The position numbers and the translations under genes were made by a program. Positions 24,417-33,595 of a stretch of 40,697 bases of DNA are shown in pieces. The notes beneath the pieces are model-generated. The model was not told the origin of the DNA. It ran no database searches and saw only the letters and a list, made by a program, of their open reading frames with translations. The number at the start of each line of letters is the position of its first letter. Position 1 is the stretch's first letter. Source of the DNA: Pseudomonadota bacterium (GTDB lineage: Bacteria; Pseudomonadota; Alphaproteobacteria; Rhodobacterales; Rhodobacteraceae); the NCBI GenBank assembly GCA_963205075.1, contig CAUJIU010000044.1, positions 1 to 40,697 of the forward strand. Reading direction: 5' to 3'.

Positions 24417-25142
24417 ATGGCAGATGCGGACAAGACCACCTTCAAACGGGTGATGCTCAAGATCTCGGGCGAGGCGCTGATGGGCGACCAGAGCTACGGC
24501 CTGCATCCGCCGACGGTCGAGCGCATCGCGCGCGAGGTGAAATCGGTGCATGATCTGGGCGTCGAGATCTGCATGGTGATCGGCGGCGGCAACATCTTTC
24601 GCGGGCTTCAGGGCTCGGCGCAGGGGATGGAGCGGACCACGGCGGATTACATGGGCATGCTGGCCACGGTGATGAACGCGCTGGCCATGCAGTCCGCGCT
24701 CGAGGCGCTGGGCGTCTTTACCCGGGTCATCTCGGCCATCCCGATGGATCAGGTCTGCGAGCCCTATATCCGCCGCCGCGCGGTGCGGCACCTTGAGAAG
24801 AAGCGCGTCTGCATCTTTGCCGCCGGCACCGGCAACCCCTATTTCACCACCGATACCGCCGCGACCCTGCGCGCCAACGAGATGAGCTGCGAGGCGATCT
24901 TCAAGGGCACCAAGGTGGACGGGGTCTATGACAAGGACCCCAAGAAATTCCCCGATGCCAAGCGCTACGAGCGTGTCACCTATGACGAGGTGCTGCAAAA
25001 GCATCTGGGCGTCATGGATGCCTCGGCCATCGCGCTGGCCCGCGACAACCATTTGCCGATCATCGTGTTCTCGCTGGACGAGCCGGGCGGCTTTCGCGGC
25101 ATACTGGCGGGGCAGGGCACCTATACAACCGTGCATGGTTAA
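24417..25142 (+). CDS. pyrH: Uridylate kinase (UMP kinase)
   Basis: A 241-residue UMP kinase of the amino-acid-kinase fold, converting UMP to UDP with ATP. It has [12 protein letters not shown] near 10-21 (phosphate-binding lysine and GEAL motif), [10 protein letters not shown] near 53-62, and [15 protein letters not shown] near 138-152 (UMP binding), with [10 protein letters not shown] near 170. Length is normal. It has a GGGGGAC ribosome site. It starts the long operon to lpxB, with frr 45 bp downstream. Confidence 0.97.
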   Translation: MADADKTTFKRVMLKISGEALMGDQSYGLHPPTVERIAREVKSVHDLGVEICMVIGGGNIFRGLQGSAQGMERTTADYMGMLATVMNALAMQSALEALGVFTRVISAIPMDQVCEPYIRRRAVRHLEKKRVCIFAAGTGNPYFTTDTAATLRANEMSCEAIFKGTKVDGVYDKDPKKFPDAKRYERVTYDEVLQKHLGVMDASAIALARDNHLPIIVFSLDEPGGFRGILAGQGTYTTVHG

Positions 25143-25187
25143 GACTATAGCAACCCCTGACCGGGCTTACTGCGGACGGAGCGACCA

Positions 25188-25751
25188 ATGGCTGATGACT
25201 TTGAACTCGACACCGATGATCTGACCCGCCGGATGGACGGGGCGATTGCCAATCTGCGGGTCGAGTTCGGCTCCTTGCGGACGGGGCGGGCCTCGGGCTC
25301 GATGCTGGAGCCGATCCAGGTCGATGCCTATGGGCAGATGACCCCGATCAACCAGGTCGGCACCATCAACGTGCCGGAATCGCGCATGGTCACCATCAAC
25401 GTCTGGGACAAGGGTCTGGTCGGCAAGGTCGAGAAGGCGATCCGCGAGTCGGGTCTGGGGATCAACCCGCAGCTCAACGGCACCATCATCATGCTGCCGA
25501 TCCCGGAGCTGAACGAGGAACGCCGCCGCGAGCTGACCAAGGTGGCCGGCACCTATGCCGAACATGCGCGGGTCTCGATCCGCAACCTGCGCCGCGACGG
25601 CATGGACCAGATCAAGAAGGCCAAGGCCGACGGCCTGTCGGAGGACGACCAGAAGTTCTGGGAAGGCGAAGTGCAGGAACTGACCGACAAGTATATCAAG
25701 CTGGTCGATCAGACGCTCGAGACCAAGCAGGCGGAAATCATGCAGGTCTGA
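25188..25751 (+). CDS. frr: Ribosome recycling factor
   Basis: A 187-residue ribosome recycling factor, which splits the post-termination ribosome with EF-G. The family's conserved [17 protein letters not shown] and [22 protein letters not shown] stretches are plain. The C-terminal helix is [26 protein letters not shown] 6 nt upstream of ATG marks the start. uppS follows after 28 bp. Length is the usual 185-190. Confidence 0.97.
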   Translation: MADDFELDTDDLTRRMDGAIANLRVEFGSLRTGRASGSMLEPIQVDAYGQMTPINQVGTINVPESRMVTINVWDKGLVGKVEKAIRESGLGINPQLNGTIIMLPIPELNEERRRELTKVAGTYAEHARVSIRNLRRDGMDQIKKAKADGLSEDDQKFWEGEVQELTDKYIKLVDQTLETKQAEIMQV

Positions 25752-25779
25752 CCTGCACCCGAGCAAGAAGGGGGCACCA

Positions 25780-26499
25780 ATGCCCGATACACCACCCAAC
25801 GGACCGCGCCATGTCGCCATCATCATGGATGGCAACGGGCGCTGGGCGACCCTGCGCGGGCGCCCGCGGCTGTTCGGGCATCACGCCGGCGCGCGCCGGG
25901 TGCGCGAGATCGTCGAGGCCTGCCCCGATCTGGGCGTGCGCTATCTGACGGTCTTCGCCTTCTCGACCGAGAACTGGAAGCGCACCCAGACCGAGGTTGC
26001 CGGCCTGATGAAACTCTTTCGCCGTTACATCGAGCGCGAGGCCAAGGCGCTGCTGACCGCCGGCGTGCGGGTGCGCTTCATCGGCGACCGCATCCGGCTC
26101 GATGAACGGCTGGTGCGGATGATGGACGATCTGGAGCTGATGACCTCCGGCAATGACGGCCTGCACCTGACCATCGCCATCAACTACGGCGGGCGCGACG
26201 AGGTGACCCGCGCCGCCAAGCGGCTGGCCTACGAGATCGAGGCGGGGCGGCTGACCCACAAGGATGTCGATGCCGAGACGCTGGCGCGCTTTCTCGACAC
26301 CCGCTTCCTGCCCGACCCCGATCTGGTGATCCGCACCAGCGGCGAGGCGCGGATCTCCAACTTCCTTCTGTGGCAGTCGGCCTATGCCGAATACGAGTTT
26401 GTCGACACGCTCTGGCCCGATTTCACCGCCGCCGAATTTGGCCGGGTGGTGGCGGGCTACCGGGCGCGCGACCGCAGATTTGGAGCAGTAAGGGCCTGA
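25780..26499 (+). CDS. uppS: Isoprenyl transferase (undecaprenyl diphosphate synthase)
   Basis: A 239-residue cis-prenyltransferase that makes C55-PP for peptidoglycan and O-chain carriers. The catalytic aspartate is D17 in IIMDGNGRWA. The substrate-binding TVFAFSTENWKR and the C-terminal LVIRTSGEARISNFLLWQ and AEYEFVDTLWPDF motifs are all present. It has a GGGGG ribosome site, and one base separates its stop from cdsA. Confidence 0.97.
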   Translation: MPDTPPNGPRHVAIIMDGNGRWATLRGRPRLFGHHAGARRVREIVEACPDLGVRYLTVFAFSTENWKRTQTEVAGLMKLFRRYIEREAKALLTAGVRVRFIGDRIRLDERLVRMMDDLELMTSGNDGLHLTIAINYGGRDEVTRAAKRLAYEIEAGRLTHKDVDAETLARFLDTRFLPDPDLVIRTSGEARISNFLLWQSAYAEYEFVDTLWPDFTAAEFGRVVAGYRARDRRFGAVRA

Positions 26500-26500
26500 C

Positions 26501-27286
26501 ATGTCCAAACCGTTTACCGGAACTTATGACGACCTTCCCACCCGCGCCGCCACCGGCGCGTTCCTGGCCATCGCCGGCCTTGGCGCGCTCTATGCCGGCG
26601 GGGTCTGGATCCAGGCGCTGATCAGCCTATCGGTCGGCCTGATCGTCTGGGAAATCTGGAAGATGATCGACGATACCAGGGCAGAGGCCGGGGCGGTGCT
26701 GGCCGTGGCGGCGGCGGCGCTGCTGCCCTCGGGCGGCGCGATCGGCGGCGTGATGCTCCTGTTCGTGCCGGTCGTGGGCGCGCTGGCGATCGACCGGCTG
26801 AAGCTGACCTTCTTCCTCTATTCCTTCGTGGTGCTGATCGCCGGATATGCCTTGCTGCATTTCCGCCTGGCCTACGGTTTTCCCACCGTGCTGTGGCTGG
26901 TTCTGGTGGTCATGGTCAGCGATCTGGCGGGCTATTTCGTTGGCCGGGCCATCGGCGGGCGCAAGTTCTGGCCCCGGATCAGCCCGAAAAAGACCTGGAG
27001 CGGCACGCTGGCCGGCTGGATCGGCGCGGCGCTGGTCGGGCTAGGTTTCGTGCTGTTTGGCGGCAGCCCGCTGGGCCTGATCCCGCTGTCGGTGGTTCTG
27101 GCCTTTGCCGGGCAGCTGGGCGATATCGCCGAAAGCGCGCTCAAGCGGCGGGTCGAGGTCAAGGACAGCTCCAACCTGATCCCCGGCCATGGCGGTTTCT
27201 ATGACCGGTTCGACGCGCTGCTGGGCGCGGCATTCGTACTGTTCGTGATGTCGGAAGCGACCGGGCTGATCGGGGTCTTCCTTTGA
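26501..27286 (+). CDS. cdsA: Phosphatidate cytidylyltransferase
   Basis: A 261-residue inner-membrane enzyme making CDP-diacylglycerol for phospholipid synthesis. There are several membrane segments, and the C-terminal family signature SDLAGYFVGR...KTWSGTLAGW and the final VKDSSNLIPGHGGFYDRFD motif are present. The Asp/Lys pattern in the signature carries the metal- and CTP-binding residues. It is one base from uppS and its TGA overlaps the TTG start of dxr (TTGA). Confidence 0.94.
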   Translation: MSKPFTGTYDDLPTRAATGAFLAIAGLGALYAGGVWIQALISLSVGLIVWEIWKMIDDTRAEAGAVLAVAAAALLPSGGAIGGVMLLFVPVVGALAIDRLKLTFFLYSFVVLIAGYALLHFRLAYGFPTVLWLVLVVMVSDLAGYFVGRAIGGRKFWPRISPKKTWSGTLAGWIGAALVGLGFVLFGGSPLGLIPLSVVLAFAGQLGDIAESALKRRVEVKDSSNLIPGHGGFYDRFDALLGAAFVLFVMSEATGLIGVFL

Positions 27287-28449
27287 AGACAGTCACGATC
27301 CTGGGCGCCACGGGATCCATCGGACAAAGCACCATCGACCTGATCGCCCGCGCGCCGCAAGCCTATGAGGTGGCGGCGCTGACCGGCGGGCGCAATCTTG
27401 ACCGGCTGGCGGCAGACGCCGTGCGGCTGGGCGCGCGGCGGGCGGTGACCTGCCATGACGATGCAGATGCGGGTCTCAGGGACCGGCTTTCGGGCACCGG
27501 CATCGAGGTGGCGGCCGGGGCGCAGGCGGTGGCAGAGGCCGCGGCGCGGCCGGCGGACTGGGTGATGTCGGCCATCGTCGGCGCGGCCGGGCTGGTGCCC
27601 GGCATGGCGGCGCTGGGGCAGGGCGCCACGCTGGCGCTGGCCAACAAGGAGACACTGGTCGCCGCGGGACCGCTGGTCATGGCCCATGCCCGCGCCAGCG
27701 GTGGCCGGATCCTGCCGGTGGACAGCGAGCATTCGGCGGTGTTCCAGGCGCTTGCCGGCGAGGACATGCGCAGCGTCGAGCGGGTCATCATCACCGCCTC
27801 GGGCGGGGCGCTGCGCGACTGGCCGCTCGACCGGCTCGCCTCGGCCACGCCGGAGGAGGCCGCCAGACATCCCAACTGGTCGATGGGCCAGCGCATCACC
27901 ATCGATTCCGCCTCCATGTTCAACAAGGCGCTGGAACTCATTGAAACCCATGAATTCTTCGGCATCGCCCCCAACCAGATCGAGGTGCTGATCCACAAGG
28001 AAAGCCTGGTTCACGCGCTGGTCGGGCATGTCGATGGCGCGCTGATGGCCCATATCGGCCCGGCGGACATGCGCCACGCCATCGGCTACGCGCTGCACTG
28101 GCCCGACCGGCGCGACCTGCCGGTATCGCGGCTGGACCTGGCGCAGATCGGCACGCTGAGTTTTTCCGCCCCCGATCCGGTGCGCTATCCCGCGCTCGAT
28201 CTGGCGCGGCGGGTGATGGCCATGGGCGGGCTGGCCGGCGCCGTCTTCAACGCCGCCAAGGAGGCCGCGCTCGATGCCTTTCTGGACCGCAGGATCGGGT
28301 TCGCGGCCATGGCCCCGCTGGTCTCACGCATTCTTGACACCATGTCGGCCACGGACGGGCTGGAAAAAGCCACGATGACATTGGACAACGTTCTGGAGGC
28401 CGACCGGCTGGCGCGCCAGCGCGTGATCGACGCAGTCAACGAACATTAA
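27283..28449 (+). CDS. dxr: 1-deoxy-D-xylulose 5-phosphate reductoisomerase
   Basis: A 388-residue DXR, the second enzyme of the MEP isoprenoid pathway. The NADPH motif GATGSIG is at 8-14, LANKETLV near 118-125, and metal ligands in VDSEHSAVFQ (D147, E149). The C-terminal domain and QRITIDSASMFNKALE motif are present. The start is a TTG that overlaps the cdsA stop by four bases; MKTVTILG is the exact family N-terminus, so TTG is preferred over any internal ATG. It supplies IPP used by uppS and miaA. Confidence 0.95.
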   Translation: MKTVTILGATGSIGQSTIDLIARAPQAYEVAALTGGRNLDRLAADAVRLGARRAVTCHDDADAGLRDRLSGTGIEVAAGAQAVAEAAARPADWVMSAIVGAAGLVPGMAALGQGATLALANKETLVAAGPLVMAHARASGGRILPVDSEHSAVFQALAGEDMRSVERVIITASGGALRDWPLDRLASATPEEAARHPNWSMGQRITIDSASMFNKALELIETHEFFGIAPNQIEVLIHKESLVHALVGHVDGALMAHIGPADMRHAIGYALHWPDRRDLPVSRLDLAQIGTLSFSAPDPVRYPALDLARRVMAMGGLAGAVFNAAKEAALDAFLDRRIGFAAMAPLVSRILDTMSATDGLEKATMTLDNVLEADRLARQRVIDAVNEH

Positions 28450-28462
28450 CAACGAGATCATT

Positions 28463-29791
28463 TTGGACCTGAACCTCATCCTGCCCCAGTTCGGCGGCGC
28501 CGCCTTCACCATTGTCTCCTTCGTGGTGGCGCTGTCGGTCATCGTGGCGATTCACGAATATGGCCATTACATCGTCGGCCGCTGGACCGGGATCCATGCC
28601 GAGGTGTTCTCGCTGGGCTTTGGCCCGGTGCTGTTCTCGCGGGTGGACCGGCGCGGCACCCGCTGGCAGGTCGCGGCGCTGCCCTTCGGCGGCTATGTCC
28701 GGTTTCTGGGCGACACCAACGCCGCCAGCATCCGTTCGCTCTCGGGCGGCCCGACCGACCGCAACACCATGGCCGGCGCCCCGGTCTGGGCGCGGGCGCT
28801 GACGGTGGCTGCGGGCCCGGCCTTCAACTTCGCGCTGTCGATCCTGGTCTTTGCCACGCTGATCATGCTGCAGGGCCGCACCACCGACCCGCTGACCGTG
28901 GCCGAGTTGCACCCCTTGCCCGCCAGCTATGGCCAGGGCCTGCAAGCCGGCGACGCCATCCTGTCGATCGAGGGCCAGGATATCCCGGCCTTCAGCGGCT
29001 TGCGCGACTTTGCCCGCACCCTTCCGGCCCGGGCGGCGCTTACCTACACGGTCGACCGTCAGGGCGCCCCGGCGGAAGTGCAGGGCCCCTATCCCTACGC
29101 CTCGCTGATCGCCAGCGTGACGCCCGGATCGGCCGCCTATCAGGCGGGTTTGCAGGGCGGCGACGTGATCGTCGCCATTGACGGGCAGCCGGTCGCCACC
29201 TTCGACCAGATCATCGCCGCGGTCAGCACCAGCGACGGGCGGGCGCTGACCTTCGACATCTGGCGCGACGGCACGGTCACGCCCACGCCGATCGCGCCGC
29301 GCCGGGTCGATCTGCCGACGCCCGATGGCGGCTTCGATACCGTCTGGCTGATCGGCGTCACCGGCGCGCTGGTCTTCGAGCCCCGGACCGAGAAGTTCGG
29401 CCCGGTCGACTCGCTGGGCTATGGTGCCGGCCAGGTCTGGTACATCGCGCGCTCGTCGATCTCGGCGCTGGCCCATATCGTCACCGGCGACATCTCGTCA
29501 TGCAACCTCTCGGGGCCGATCGGCATCGCCAAGACCAGCGGCGCCATGGCGGCGCAGGGGGCCTCGAACTTCATCTGGTTCATCGCCATCCTGTCGACGG
29601 CGGTGGGGCTGCTGAACCTGTTCCCGATCCCGGTTCTGGATGGCGGGCATCTGGTGTTCCATGCCTATGAGGTGATCGCGCGGCGCAAGCCTTCGGACCT
29701 GGCGGTGCGGCTGCTGATGGGGCTGGGCCTGACGGTGATCCTGACCATGACCTTCTTCGCGCTGGCCAACGATCTGTTCCTGTGCCCGTGA
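28463..29791 (+). CDS. rseP: Site-2 zinc metalloprotease RseP
   Basis: A 442-residue intramembrane protease that cuts anti-sigma factors and other membrane proteins. The zinc motif HEYGH is at 31-35 in TM1. Two PDZ domains lie in the middle (about 120-300), and the second zinc ligand is D393 in IPVLDGGH. It starts with TTG at 28463 (MDLNLILPQF), as no in-frame ATG is placed before the motif; the ribosome site is weak. Expected membrane segments are present at both ends. It sits between dxr and bamA, as in many Proteobacteria. Confidence 0.94.
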   Translation: MDLNLILPQFGGAAFTIVSFVVALSVIVAIHEYGHYIVGRWTGIHAEVFSLGFGPVLFSRVDRRGTRWQVAALPFGGYVRFLGDTNAASIRSLSGGPTDRNTMAGAPVWARALTVAAGPAFNFALSILVFATLIMLQGRTTDPLTVAELHPLPASYGQGLQAGDAILSIEGQDIPAFSGLRDFARTLPARAALTYTVDRQGAPAEVQGPYPYASLIASVTPGSAAYQAGLQGGDVIVAIDGQPVATFDQIIAAVSTSDGRALTFDIWRDGTVTPTPIAPRRVDLPTPDGGFDTVWLIGVTGALVFEPRTEKFGPVDSLGYGAGQVWYIARSSISALAHIVTGDISSCNLSGPIGIAKTSGAMAAQGASNFIWFIAILSTAVGLLNLFPIPVLDGGHLVFHAYEVIARRKPSDLAVRLLMGLGLTVILTMTFFALANDLFLCP

Positions 29792-29873
29792 AAGTCCGGC
29801 CGCCCGCCTGAAAATTGCCGCATTCCCCTGCGATGCTGCGCCCTGAACGACACGTGCGACCAGGAGCGGCATC

Positions 29874-29999
29874 ATGCAGACACTCACCCAAGGCTATCGC
29901 GGGCTTTCCCTGCTGGTCGACCTGAACTGGGACCGCATCCTCTATGTCGGCGTGATCGCGGCGGCGCTGCTGGCGGGCGCGTTTGTCGGCTCGCTCTGA
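29874..29999 (+). CDS. Small membrane protein (41 aa), rseP-bamA intergenic
   Basis: A 41-residue protein, MQTLTQGYRGLSLLVDLNWD..., with one hydrophobic helix (about 22-40, rich in V, I, A, L, G). AGGAG at 29862-29866 is 7 nt from the ATG, an excellent ribosome site. Its codon use fits its neighbours, and its hydrophobic face follows an amphipathic start. The length is below usual annotation cut-offs. I recall similar short proteins in Rhodobacteraceae but did not search. Its place suggests a link with rseP/Bam envelope stress, which is inference. Confidence 0.72.
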   Translation: MQTLTQGYRGLSLLVDLNWDRILYVGVIAAALLAGAFVGSL

Positions 30000-30011
30000 G
30001 CAAATCTGACC

Positions 30012-30020
30012 TTATCCACA
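30012..30020 (+). promoter_or_regulatory. Perfect DnaA box upstream of bamA
   Basis: TTATCCACA matches the 9-bp DnaA box consensus exactly. It lies 13 bp after the 41-residue gene and 122 bp before the bamA start, in the same region as candidate promoter sequences. Confidence 0.55.
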
Positions 30021-30078
30021 GGTAGTTACATATCGGTCGCAAAAGGCCGCTGACAACAGCATTTTGTGCGTTGTTCTT

Positions 30079-30107
30079 TTGACATCCCCCCCCAATCCCG
30101 ATACTCC
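30079..30107 (+). promoter_or_regulatory. Candidate bamA promoter
   Basis: A consensus -35 TTGACA (30079-30084), 17-nt spacer and weak -10 TACTCC (30102-30107). It would give bamA to lpxB an own promoter, apart from read-through from pyrH. The -10 is poor, so another sigma factor may be used. Confidence 0.4.
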
Positions 30108-30141
30108 AATCTGCATCTGGGTTGTCTGCTGGGCTGGATTC

Positions 30142-32463
30142 ATGGGCATGTCTTTTTCAAGTGCGACCCTCCGGTCGCTGTCATCCTTTCGGCAACTTAT
30201 TGTCGTTGTGACACTGGCATTTGCCGCGATTTTCACCAGTCTGGGCGCCACGCCGGCTGCGGCGCAGAGCTTTCAGTTCAGCGCGATCTCGGTGCAGGGC
30301 AACGTCCGAATCGAATCCGGCACCATCCTCAATTACCTGGCCATCGGCACCGGCGAGGCGGTGAGCGCCGCCCAGCTCAACGACGCCGCGCAGCGCATTC
30401 GCGGCTCGGGCCTGTTCGAGACCGTCGACATCATCCCGCAGGGCGGCACGCTGATCATCCAGGTGGTCGAGTTCCCGACCATCAACCGCATCAACTTCGA
30501 GGGCAATTCGCGGCTCGATGACGCCGAGCTGGCATCGGTCATCAGCTCGCGCGAACGCTTTGTCTACAACCCGGCCCAGGCCGAGCAGGACGCCGCGGCG
30601 CTGGCCGCGCATTATGCCGCCGTCGGGCGGGTCAATGCCACCGTGACCCCGTCGATCATCCGCCGTTCCGACAACCGCGTCGATCTGGTCTTCGCGGTCT
30701 TCGAGGGCGGCGTGACCGAGGTCGAGCGCATCGGCTTCGTCGGCAACCGCAGCTTCTCGGACCGCCGCCTGCGCGGGGTTCTGGAAACCAAGCAGGCCGG
30801 GCTGCTGCGCGTGCTGATCCAGCGCGACACCTATTCCCCCGACCGGGTCGAGTTCGACAAGGCGGTGCTGACCGATTTCTACCATTCGCGCGGCTATATC
30901 GACTTCGAGATCCAGAGCGTCGACGTGGTGCTGACGCGCCAGCGCGATGCGCATCTGGTGACGTTCAACGTGACCGAGGGGCAGCAGTTCCACTTTGCCA
31001 ATGTCTCGGTGATCTCGGAGATCGACGGGGTCGATATCGGGCCCTATGCCAGCGCGGTGCGGCTCAAGACCGGCGATGTCTATTCGCCCACGACCATCGA
31101 CAATGAAATCACCCGGCTGGAAGTCATGGCCGAGCGGGCCGGGCTGCGCTTCGTGCATGTCGAGCCGCGCATCACCCGCAATGAACGCGACCTGACGCTG
31201 GACATCACCTTCGCGCTGGTCACCGGCGAGCGGATCTTTGTCGAGCGCATCGACATCGAGGGCAACAACACCACGCTCGACCGGGTGGTGCGCAACCAGT
31301 TCCGCGTGGTCGAGGGCGACCCGCTCAACCCGCGCTCGATCCGCGAAAGCGCCGAGCGGATCAAGGCGCTTGGCTACTTTGCCGATGCGCAGGTCAACGT
31401 GGTGCCGGGGTCGAGCCCGGATACCGTGGTGGTCGATGTCAACGTGGTCGAGGCTCCGACCGGCTCGCTGTCCTTCGGGGCCAACTATTCCAGCGATGTG
31501 GGCTTCGGCCTGGTCGGCAGCTTCCGCGAGCGCAATTTCCTGGGCCGAGGCCAGACCCTGAACCTCGAGATCTCGACCGCCGAGACCAACCGCAACTTCT
31601 CGCTCGATTTCGCCGAGCCGAACTTCCTCGGGCGCGACCTGCGCTTCGGGCTCAACCTGTCCTACCTGCTGACCGACAACCAGAGCGCCTCCTACGATAC
31701 CGAGACCTTCCGCTTCAGCCCCTCCTTCACCTTCTCGCTGGCCGAGCGGAGCACCCTGGCGCTGTTCTACGGGCTGAAATATTCGGACATCACCGATGTG
31801 ACCTCGACATCGGCCTTCATCGTCGCCGATGGCGCGCTGGAGGGCTTGTGGACCTCGTCGGTGGGCTACACCTACAGTTTCGACACCCGCCGCGGCGCGG
31901 TCAATCCGGGCACCGGGGTGTTGCTGCGGTTTGGCCAGGAAGTGGGCTTTGGCGACAGCGAGTTCCTCAAGACCACGGCCATGGCGGTTGCCGAAACCAA
32001 GATCATGAATGACGACGTGACCCTGCGCGCCACGCTCGAGGGCGGCCTCTTGACCTATGCCAGCGGCGCCAGCCTGATCACCGACCGCTTCTTCATGGGC
32101 AGCCGGGTCATGCGCGGCTTCGATCCTGCCGGCATCGGCCCGCGCGATTCGACCACGCTGGAAGCCTTGGGCGGCAACGCCTATGCGGTGGCGCGGCTCG
32201 AGGCGGAATTCCCGATCGGCCTGCCGGAGGAATACGGCATCAGCGGCGGCGTGTTCTTCGACTATGGCTCGCTGTGGGATGTGGGCACCGGCTCCGACAT
32301 CGGCATCCTCTACAACGACTTCACGCCACGCGCCGTGGCGGGCCTGTCGCTGTTCTGGGATACGCCGGTCGGCCCCCTGCGCTTCAACTTCTCCGAGCCG
32401 CTCGACGTCCAGCCCGAAGACCAGACCTCGAGTTTCGACATCACCGTTTCGACCAGGTTCTGA
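30142..32463 (+). CDS. bamA: Outer membrane assembly factor BamA
   Basis: A 773-residue Omp85 protein, the core of the Bam complex that folds outer membrane beta-barrels. It has a signal peptide (hydrophobic about 20-37, cut near PAAAQS), five POTRA domains (about 45-420) and a C-terminal 16-strand barrel ending in VSTRF, an aromatic-terminal beta-signal. The barrel motif with GGNAYAVARLEAEFPIGLP is present. The start is unsure: ATG at 30142 or 30148; the 30064 ATG gives a non-conserved prefix. skp overlaps its stop by one base. A 142-bp gap upstream holds a DnaA box and a promoter candidate. Confidence 0.95.
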   Translation: MGMSFSSATLRSLSSFRQLIVVVTLAFAAIFTSLGATPAAAQSFQFSAISVQGNVRIESGTILNYLAIGTGEAVSAAQLNDAAQRIRGSGLFETVDIIPQGGTLIIQVVEFPTINRINFEGNSRLDDAELASVISSRERFVYNPAQAEQDAAALAAHYAAVGRVNATVTPSIIRRSDNRVDLVFAVFEGGVTEVERIGFVGNRSFSDRRLRGVLETKQAGLLRVLIQRDTYSPDRVEFDKAVLTDFYHSRGYIDFEIQSVDVVLTRQRDAHLVTFNVTEGQQFHFANVSVISEIDGVDIGPYASAVRLKTGDVYSPTTIDNEITRLEVMAERAGLRFVHVEPRITRNERDLTLDITFALVTGERIFVERIDIEGNNTTLDRVVRNQFRVVEGDPLNPRSIRESAERIKALGYFADAQVNVVPGSSPDTVVVDVNVVEAPTGSLSFGANYSSDVGFGLVGSFRERNFLGRGQTLNLEISTAETNRNFSLDFAEPNFLGRDLRFGLNLSYLLTDNQSASYDTETFRFSPSFTFSLAERSTLALFYGLKYSDITDVTSTSAFIVADGALEGLWTSSVGYTYSFDTRRGAVNPGTGVLLRFGQEVGFGDSEFLKTTAMAVAETKIMNDDVTLRATLEGGLLTYASGASLITDRFFMGSRVMRGFDPAGIGPRDSTTLEALGGNAYAVARLEAEFPIGLPEEYGISGGVFFDYGSLWDVGTGSDIGILYNDFTPRAVAGLSLFWDTPVGPLRFNFSEPLDVQPEDQTSSFDITVSTRF

Positions 32464-33029
32464 TGCGGGTCCTGCGTGCCGCCATGATCGCTCTGGCGGG
32501 ACTGGCGGCGGCGGTCCCGCTGACCGCTACCGCCCAGGAAGCGGTCGCGGCCGATCCGCTGTTTCGCAGCCCGATCCTGACTATCGACCCGGACGCGCTG
32601 TTTTCGCAAAGCCTGTTCGGCCAGCGGATCTCTGCGCAGTTGCAGGCCGAGACCGATGCGCTGGCGGCGGAAAATCGCCGGATCGAAGCCGATCTGACCG
32701 CCGAAGAACGCAGCCTGACCGAGCGCCGCCCGACCATGGCGCCCGAGGCCTTCCGCGCCGAGGCCGAGGCCTTTGACACCAAGGTCCAGGGCATCCGCAG
32801 CGCTCAGGACGCCAAGGAGCGCGATCTCCAGCGCACCCTGACCGAGGGCCGCGACGCATTTCTCGAGATCGTGCGCCCCATTCTCGGCACGCTGATGCAG
32901 GAGCGCGGATCGGTGCTGATCCTCGATCGGCGCAGCGTGTTTCTCGGGCTGGGGGTGATCGACATCACCGACGAGGCCATCGCCGCGGTTGACGCGGCCG
33001 TGGGCGACGGCAGCGATCAGACCCCCTGA
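32463..33029 (+). CDS. skp: Periplasmic chaperone Skp/OmpH
   Basis: A 188-residue periplasmic chaperone that holds unfolded outer membrane proteins for Bam. It has a signal peptide (MRVLRAAMIALAGLAAAV..., cut near TATAQ), then the hallmark ILTIDPDALFSQSLFG segment and a long coiled-coil tentacle (about 60-145) with heptad Glu/Arg/Leu. The ATG overlaps the bamA stop in TGATG, so translation is coupled. In most Gram-negatives lpxD comes next; here the next gene is fabZ 92 bp later, with no lpxD remnant in the gap. Confidence 0.88.
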   Translation: MRVLRAAMIALAGLAAAVPLTATAQEAVAADPLFRSPILTIDPDALFSQSLFGQRISAQLQAETDALAAENRRIEADLTAEERSLTERRPTMAPEAFRAEAEAFDTKVQGIRSAQDAKERDLQRTLTEGRDAFLEIVRPILGTLMQERGSVLILDRRSVFLGLGVIDITDEAIAAVDAAVGDGSDQTP

Positions 33030-33121
33030 GGCCGCCCGCCGCGCTTGCCGCGCTTCGCCCATGTTGCTAGTCAGGGTCAACAGCAACCGGGGCCCCGACG
33101 CTCCGCGCGAAGGAGATCCCG

Positions 33122-33595
33122 ATGACCGAGGCCGCAGCGGTGACCAGCGCCGATATCCAGTTGATCCAGCGCATCCTGCCGCATCGCTATCCGTTCCTGC
33201 TGGTGGACCGGGTCAACGAGATCAACGGCACCGCCTCGGCGGTCGGGCTCAAGAACGTGACCATGAACGAGCCGCATTTCCAGGGCCATTTCCCCGGCAC
33301 CCCGATCATGCCGGGCGTGACCATCGTCGAGGCGATGGCGCAGACCGCCGCGGTGATGGTCGGCGCGACGCTGGGGCTGACCGAGGGCAACCTGCTGATC
33401 TATTTCATGTCGATCGACGGCTGCAAGTTCCGCCGCAAGGTGGTGCCCGGCGACCAGTTGCGCATGGAAGTGACCACCACGCGCGGCAAACCGGGCGGCA
33501 AGGTCTGGCGCTTCAAGGGGGTGGCGACGGTTGACGGCGAGATGGCGGCCGAGGCCGAATTTACCGCGATGATGGACATTCAGGGCCCGAAATGA
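33122..33595 (+). CDS. fabZ: 3-hydroxyacyl-ACP dehydratase FabZ
   Basis: A 157-residue hot-dog-fold dehydratase of fatty acid synthesis. The catalytic H56 and E70 lie in [19 protein letters not shown]. Length is normal, and AGGAG 6 nt upstream marks the start. The lpxA start overlaps its stop in ATGA (33592-33595). It helps set the balance between membrane and lipid A acyl chains. Confidence 0.96.
   Translation: MTEAAAVTSADIQLIQRILPHRYPFLLVDRVNEINGTASAVGLKNVTMNEPHFQGHFPGTPIMPGVTIVEAMAQTAAVMVGATLGLTEGNLLIYFMSIDGCKFRRKVVPGDQLRMEVTTTRGKPGGKVWRFKGVATVDGEMAAEAEFTAMMDIQGPK

Noticed and set aside
23403-25136. miaA as a 577-residue protein
   Set aside because: The extra N-terminal part runs opposite pyrH; MiaA family length is about 295-315 and its normal start is at 24290.
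33030-33121. A remnant of lpxD between skp and fabZ
   Set aside because: The 92-bp gap has no hexapeptide-repeat text in any frame; it is only a leader with an AGGAG site.
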